DNA from: Planctomycetota bacterium | GTDB lineage: Bacteria; Planctomycetota; Planctomycetia; Pirellulales; Pirellulaceae | Assembly: GCA_014584305.1 (NCBI GenBank) | Contig: JACTND010000092.1 | Span: 1 to 36,507 of the forward strand | Direction: 5' to 3' | DNA length: 36,507 nucleotides | Shown: positions 33,361-36,507 of the stretch, one piece after another | Numbering within the stretch: position 1 is the first letter of the stretch | Layout of the letters: the number at the start of each line of letters is the position of its first letter | Translations under genes and position numbers: made by a program | Notes under the pieces: model-generated | The model's database searches: none | What the model was told of the DNA's origin: nothing | What the model saw: only the letters and a program-made list of their open reading frames with translations

Positions 33361-35127
33361 TCATTTCGATTGAAACTCAATGGCGCGGTTCCAATTCGTT
33401 GGCGGTTCGCAATCATAGCGAATGATGTATTGTTCCATGACCGATTTGGCCAAATCGAACGGAGGCAGCAATTGTAGTTTCCGCTGGGCAGCCGACCATT
33501 GACCATCCAGAAACAGGTCCAAGGCCTCACGATAGGTCTCCAGATCAGCATCCGATATTTCATTATAGGGGGGAGTGGGAGGGAGCAATTGCCAAACTGG
33601 AAACACGCGCGGAATTCCCGCCGGTCGAACTAAGGCCAGTTTTCTCAGACGCATCTCTGGCTCCGCGTGTTTTAGTAGTTTTTGCGCCGACGCATCGTCC
33701 AACAGTATCGGAACGCGAAAATGCCGAGTCATGCTTTCCAACCGTGCCGCGAGATTCACAACCGGTCCGAAAGCCGTCACTTTGACTTGGTCTGCGGAAC
33801 CGATCTTCCCTGCAACGGCCCGCCCGCTGGCAATTCCCAAACCTGAAAGAAACTCGCCGACGGGTTCGTTCTTTGCGGCGCGAATCTCATCGAATCGTTG
33901 CGCAATCCGCAACGCGGTTTGACAAGCCCGTTCGGCAGCGTCTGGCTGGTCCAAGGGCCATCCCCAGAACCCCATGACGGCGTCGCCATGGAAATCGCCT
34001 ACGACGCCTTTTTGCTCCATGATGCAACTCGTCATGATTCCTAACGATTCGCTCACCCCCTCTAAGAGTTCCAACAGGTTCGAAGACATGTGTTCGCTAA
34101 CGGCACTGAATCCGCGCAGGTCGCAGAACAATACCGAGACGTGACATTCGCGAGGCTTCAAGATGTCATCGGGGTCCTCGGCGGCAATGGCGTCCAATAC
34201 AACCGGGGAAAAAAAGGACCGCAAGCCCGCTTGGCGCTGTTGTAGCTCGTTCAATTCCACCAGATTGGCGTACGTCGTGCCAACCAACTGTGCAAACTTC
34301 ATCTCGTCTTGCAACTCTTGCTCGATGACACGCTCGGAGAGCAATTCATAATCGCCCGCGATATAGATCGCCTGGCGGACACGTGTCCCGGACGACGCGC
34401 TGGGCTTGACTGGGCAGACAAAGGCCCAATCGGAACGTTGCTGGATCGTGTAGCGGTTGCTGGTACCGGCATTGGTACTCCACACGTGCAACACAAGTTG
34501 CCCGGATTGGATCGCTTCCATGATCAGTTGCTGGCTAGGCTGAAAGGGAAACTCCAGTTCCGTACGACTGTCCCAATGAACGACTTCGACTCGTAGCTCC
34601 TTGGTCCAGACATTGACGATAGCCACGGTTTGCGCACGCGTCACGCCATTAAGCAAAACACGGGTCAAGGAATCGAACAGCTGCGTTTCGTTGGCGGCGT
34701 CCGTGACCAATTGGGGCAACTGGCTCAATGCCGCCATGCGTTCTTGGGCGTTTTGGTAGTGAATTTGCTCCAAAAACTGAAAAGTGAAGTTGCGTTGCTG
34801 TAGAGGCCGCGGTGCCTCTTGGGTGGCGAGCGCAGTACTTTCCATGAGCGTAAAACTCGTCTGGCCAATCACGAAAAATTGGCCCGGCGAAACAAAGAAA
34901 CGCGGCAGTTCCAAGCCTTGGAAGAAGATGGGATTTTTGGCCTCTGGCAGCCGTTCGACCAACAAACGGCCCTGCTGGTAAGTGAGTCGGGCATGTTTCC
35001 GGCTGACCCGAGAATCCCAAGGGACCGACCACGCACCAGCCACGCGGCCGACCACAAACGAAACATCCCCAGGAACGCGCCTCCGCCAGCGTTGCCCCCC
35101 CTGTTTTTCCTCTGCGATCAAATCCAT
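33361..35127 (-). CDS. FHA-domain class III adenylate/guanylate cyclase
   Basis: From ATG 35127 (MDLIAEEKQGG) this is a 588-residue signalling protein. Residues of about 5-100 are an FHA domain (VGR, then WDSRVSRKHARL), a phosphothreonine-binding module. Residues of about 130-270 look GAF-like. The class III cyclase domain follows: VLFCDLRGFS gives metal Asp336, GDFHGDAVMGFWG gives Asp382, and VTAFGPVVNLAARLE gives Asn458 and Arg462 that stabilise the transition state. The substrate-specifying Lys of adenylate cyclases (xDKFxGDA) is Asp here, so nucleotide preference is uncertain. A longer reading to 35196 translates a G-rich leader into MLGGVWEGWGWDGRIG and is not credible. It heads the operon with the 1000-residue protein 31 bases downstream. 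Confidence 0.88.
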   Translation of the reverse strand: MDLIAEEKQGGQRWRRRVPGDVSFVVGRVAGAWSVPWDSRVSRKHARLTYQQGRLLVERLPEAKNPIFFQGLELPRFFVSPGQFFVIGQTSFTLMESTALATQEAPRPLQQRNFTFQFLEQIHYQNAQERMAALSQLPQLVTDAANETQLFDSLTRVLLNGVTRAQTVAIVNVWTKELRVEVVHWDSRTELEFPFQPSQQLIMEAIQSGQLVLHVWSTNAGTSNRYTIQQRSDWAFVCPVKPSASSGTRVRQAIYIAGDYELLSERVIEQELQDEMKFAQLVGTTYANLVELNELQQRQAGLRSFFSPVVLDAIAAEDPDDILKPRECHVSVLFCDLRGFSAVSEHMSSNLLELLEGVSESLGIMTSCIMEQKGVVGDFHGDAVMGFWGWPLDQPDAAERACQTALRIAQRFDEIRAAKNEPVGEFLSGLGIASGRAVAGKIGSADQVKVTAFGPVVNLAARLESMTRHFRVPILLDDASAQKLLKHAEPEMRLRKLALVRPAGIPRVFPVWQLLPPTPPYNEISDADLETYREALDLFLDGQWSAAQRKLQLLPPFDLAKSVMEQYIIRYDCEPPTNWNRAIEFQSK

Positions 35128-35162
35128 CGCCCTTGCGCTCCCTCCCAACCCGATTCTACCGT

Positions 35163-35191
35163 CCCACCCCCACCCCTCCCAAACCCCCCCC
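35163..35191 (-). promoter_or_regulatory. G-quadruplex-forming motif in the cyclase leader
   Basis: Read on the minus strand this is five runs of 8, 3, 4, 5 and 3 G residues separated by TTT, A, T and T, 36 bases upstream of the cyclase ATG and on its coding strand. Such a run with loops of 1-3 bases strongly fits an intramolecular quadruplex in DNA or leader RNA. The function is inferred. Confidence 0.55.
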
Positions 35192-35194
35192 AAC

Positions 35195-35358
35195 AATAAG
35201 GACAGGCACTATTTTTTGGGCAGGGGTCGGAATATCGGGAAGTGGAGAGCCGTAAAGTGGTTCCCAAGTTTTCCGCCGGGGGCCCCCAAGGTCCGCATTT
35301 TTTCGGCAATTCCCCTTCCGTACGCCGGCAATACAATAATGCCTGTCCTTTTTTTGGG
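35195..35358. repeat. Terminal-inverted-repeat element, copy 3 (about 164 bp)
   Basis: The right end AATAATGCCTGTCCTTTTT (35335-35353) matches the right end of copy 2 exactly. The left end AATAAGGACAGGCACTATTT (from 35195) is a less perfect inverse, matching AGGACAGGCA in the core. The interior of about 115 bases contains palindromic GGGGGCCCCC (35278-35287) but no gene. The copy fills the region between the divergent cyclase and mntR genes, so both promoters must lie in or next to it. Confidence 0.7.
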
Positions 35359-35383
35359 GTAAGATGGCGGGGGAGGAGCGGTG

Positions 35384-35803
35384 ATGTCCAGCGAATCACA
35401 TTCGGCGTCCCATCGGCGAACACGCCGAGATCATGCCACGGAGACGGCCGAAGATTATGTCGAGGCCATTGCCGATGTCATTGGGCAAACCGGCACGTGT
35501 CGGGTCGCCGATTTAGCACGGCGCTTTGCTGTCACCCACGTCACGGTAACACGTACCATTTCGCGGTTGCAGTCGGAAGGATTGGTCGAAACCGAGCCCT
35601 ACCGACCGGTGCGTCTGACAGCGAAAGGGAGGCGGTTGGCGGAGAAAAGTCGCCGCCGCCACGATCTCGTGGTTCAATTTCTGATTGCGCTGGGCGTCGG
35701 CCCAGAAACCGCCGCCATCGACGCTGAGGGGATCGAGCACCATGTCAGTGCGGCAACCTTGGCACGATTCGAGGCATTTGTCAAAGATCGCTCTGGATCG
35801 TAG
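35384..35803 (+). CDS. mntR: Manganese-responsive regulator MntR
   Basis: MntR is a DtxR-family repressor that binds Mn2+ and shuts down manganese uptake. From ATG 35384 it has 139 residues. The winged helix runs through about residues 24-80 (AEDYVEAIADVI, ADLARRFAVTHVTVTRTISRLQSEGLV). All six metal ligands known from Bacillus subtilis MntR seem to be present: Asp24, Glu27, His93, Glu115, Glu118 and His119 (in IDAEGIEHHVS). It has no SH3 domain, as expected. An AGGAG sits five bases before the ATG; a GTG one codon earlier is the alternative start. No manganese transporter lies beside it here. The promoter must overlap repeat copy 3. Confidence 0.9.
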   Translation: MSSESHSASHRRTRRDHATETAEDYVEAIADVIGQTGTCRVADLARRFAVTHVTVTRTISRLQSEGLVETEPYRPVRLTAKGRRLAEKSRRRHDLVVQFLIALGVGPETAAIDAEGIEHHVSAATLARFEAFVKDRSGS

Positions 35804-36075
35804 TTTTGTTGTTCCATGAGCCTCGTTGGGGTTTTGCAAACTCCTCAGACCTTAAACCTTCGGTGCGAACCAAACGGAACGGATTCCACGGCACCTCGCG
35901 CGGACTATTCTAACAGCCAGGACTGCCGGTTTTCGCGATGCTGCCGACCGAGTCTAATCCGATGCGTGCTTGGGTTGTCCGTGGAAAGCGGTGCCGGTTG
36001 CGAGAACATTCTGCCAGTTTTGGCTACAATTTACCGGTCTCGAAAAGTGAGCGTAACGTACAACAGGAAACGATA
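35804..36075 (+). other. Intergenic region upstream of moxR, no gene recognised
   Basis: This 272-base stretch has no convincing gene. A TACAAT at 36025-36030 could be a -10 for the MoxR gene about 45 bases before its start, but the nearest TTGCGA is 21 bases further upstream, too far for an ordinary -35. A reading of 86 residues from 35816 has no Shine-Dalgarno and no family resemblance and is disregarded. Confidence 0.4.
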
Positions 36076-36507
36076 GTGTCCGGAAAACCACGTAATTTGG
36101 GCGATGTTTTGCGGGAGTTCAGCCAACACCGCCAACTGATGGAACAGGAACTGCACAAGATCATTATTGGGCAAGACGAGGTCATCGAGCAGCTTTTCGC
36201 GGCCATTTTCACACGTGGCCACTGTCTTTTGGAAGGCGTTCCCGGACTGGCCAAGACGTTGATGGTCAGCACTTTAGCGCGGATTATGGATGTCACGTTC
36301 AAGCGGATCCAATTTACTCCCGACCTCATGCCCAGCGACATTACGGGGACGAGCGTTTTGGAGGAGGACGAACACGGCCGCCGCCATTTTCGTTTCGTCG
36401 AAGGTCCTGTCTTTACGAATATTCTGTTGGCCGACGAGATCAATCGAACGCCGCCCAAAACGCAAGCCGCCCTGTTGCAAGCCATGCAAGAACGGGAAGT
36501 TTCGGTC
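36076..36507 (+). CDS. MoxR-family AAA+ ATPase, 3'-truncated by window edge
   Basis: The first 144 residues of a MoxR-type AAA+ chaperone run off the window. The start is GTG 36076 with AGGAAA seven bases upstream. Walker A is EGVPGLAKT (Gly54-Thr61) and Walker B is ILLADEINR (Asp120-Glu121). [46 protein letters not shown] and [38 protein letters not shown] are all hallmarks of the family. MoxR proteins usually sit with DUF58 and von Willebrand-domain genes, expected downstream. The rest of the gene is outside the window. Confidence 0.92.
   Translation, partial: MSGKPRNLGDVLREFSQHRQLMEQELHKIIIGQDEVIEQLFAAIFTRGHCLLEGVPGLAKTLMVSTLARIMDVTFKRIQFTPDLMPSDITGTSVLEEDEHGRRHFRFVEGPVFTNILLADEINRTPPKTQAALLQAMQEREVSV

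Noticed and set aside
35128-35196. N-terminal extension of the cyclase to 35196
   Set aside because: It would translate the G-rich run into a Gly/Trp-rich leader with no family match; ATG 35127 puts the FHA domain at the expected place.
35816-36076. 86-residue reading ahead of moxR
   Set aside because: No Shine-Dalgarno, no resemblance to any family, and it overlaps the moxR start by one base in another frame.
1-36507. CRISPR array, prophage, integrase or full insertion sequence
   Set aside because: No regularly spaced direct repeats, no cas genes, no transposase or integrase motif seen on either strand.

Overview
The window looks like chromosomal DNA from a free-living bacterium, most probably a planctomycete. 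The evidence is the company of gene families: secreted or lipoprotein hypothetical proteins, an SGNH-like protein, an FHA-cyclase, a GATase-like membrane protein next to an ABC ATPase, MoxR, and a divergent DnaA beside DciA. The DNA is moderately GC-rich. No rRNA, tRNA, CRISPR array, phage module or transposase gene was seen. Taxonomy is inferred from gene content only.

Layout. 1-2.8 kb (+): a 5'-truncated unknown gene, a lipoprotein, repeat copy 1, and a TlpA-like thiol-disulfide lipoprotein. 2.8-4.4 kb (-): a secreted amidohydrolase broken by a frameshift. 4.6-5.7 kb (-): scpB followed by a tiny, extremely acidic protein with a strong Shine-Dalgarno and a clear terminator. 5.8-15.5 kb (+): a replication block of cysteine desulfurase, dnaA, candidate origin, dnaN, dciA and gyrB, then a degenerate SGNH protein and a four-helix membrane protein. 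15.6-16.0 kb (-): a small lipoprotein. 16.1-20.0 kb (+): a full-length HyuA-HyuB 5-oxoprolinase-type protein whose stop codon lies inside repeat copy 2. 20.2-26.4 kb (-): trpB-trpA, an unknown gene, a secreted prolyl oligopeptidase and pheA. 26.6-29.4 kb (+): mutM, a YpfJ-type zinc metallopeptidase and a DapA-family lyase. 29.4-35.1 kb (-): an operon of FHA-cyclase, a 1000-residue membrane protein and an ABC ATPase. 35.4 kb to the end (+): mntR and the 5' part of a MoxR ATPase.

Working together: DnaA, the DnaN clamp, DciA and GyrB form a replication-initiation neighbourhood in which DciA stands where recF often does. TrpB/TrpA and PheA serve aromatic amino-acid synthesis. The cyclase, large membrane protein and ABC ATPase are tightly packed (31-base gap, then an ATGA overlap) and are probably one unit.

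The most unusual non-coding feature is a set of three elements of 109, 254 and about 164 bp. They share inverted ends built around AGGACAGGCA/TGCCTGTCCT but have unrelated interiors. One ends a protein, one sits in a divergent promoter region beside a strong G-quadruplex motif, and none carries a gene. The other notable items are the hyperacidic partner of scpB, a DnaA without its usual N-terminal domain, a catalytically degenerate SGNH protein, and a cyclase with an altered substrate-specifying residue.
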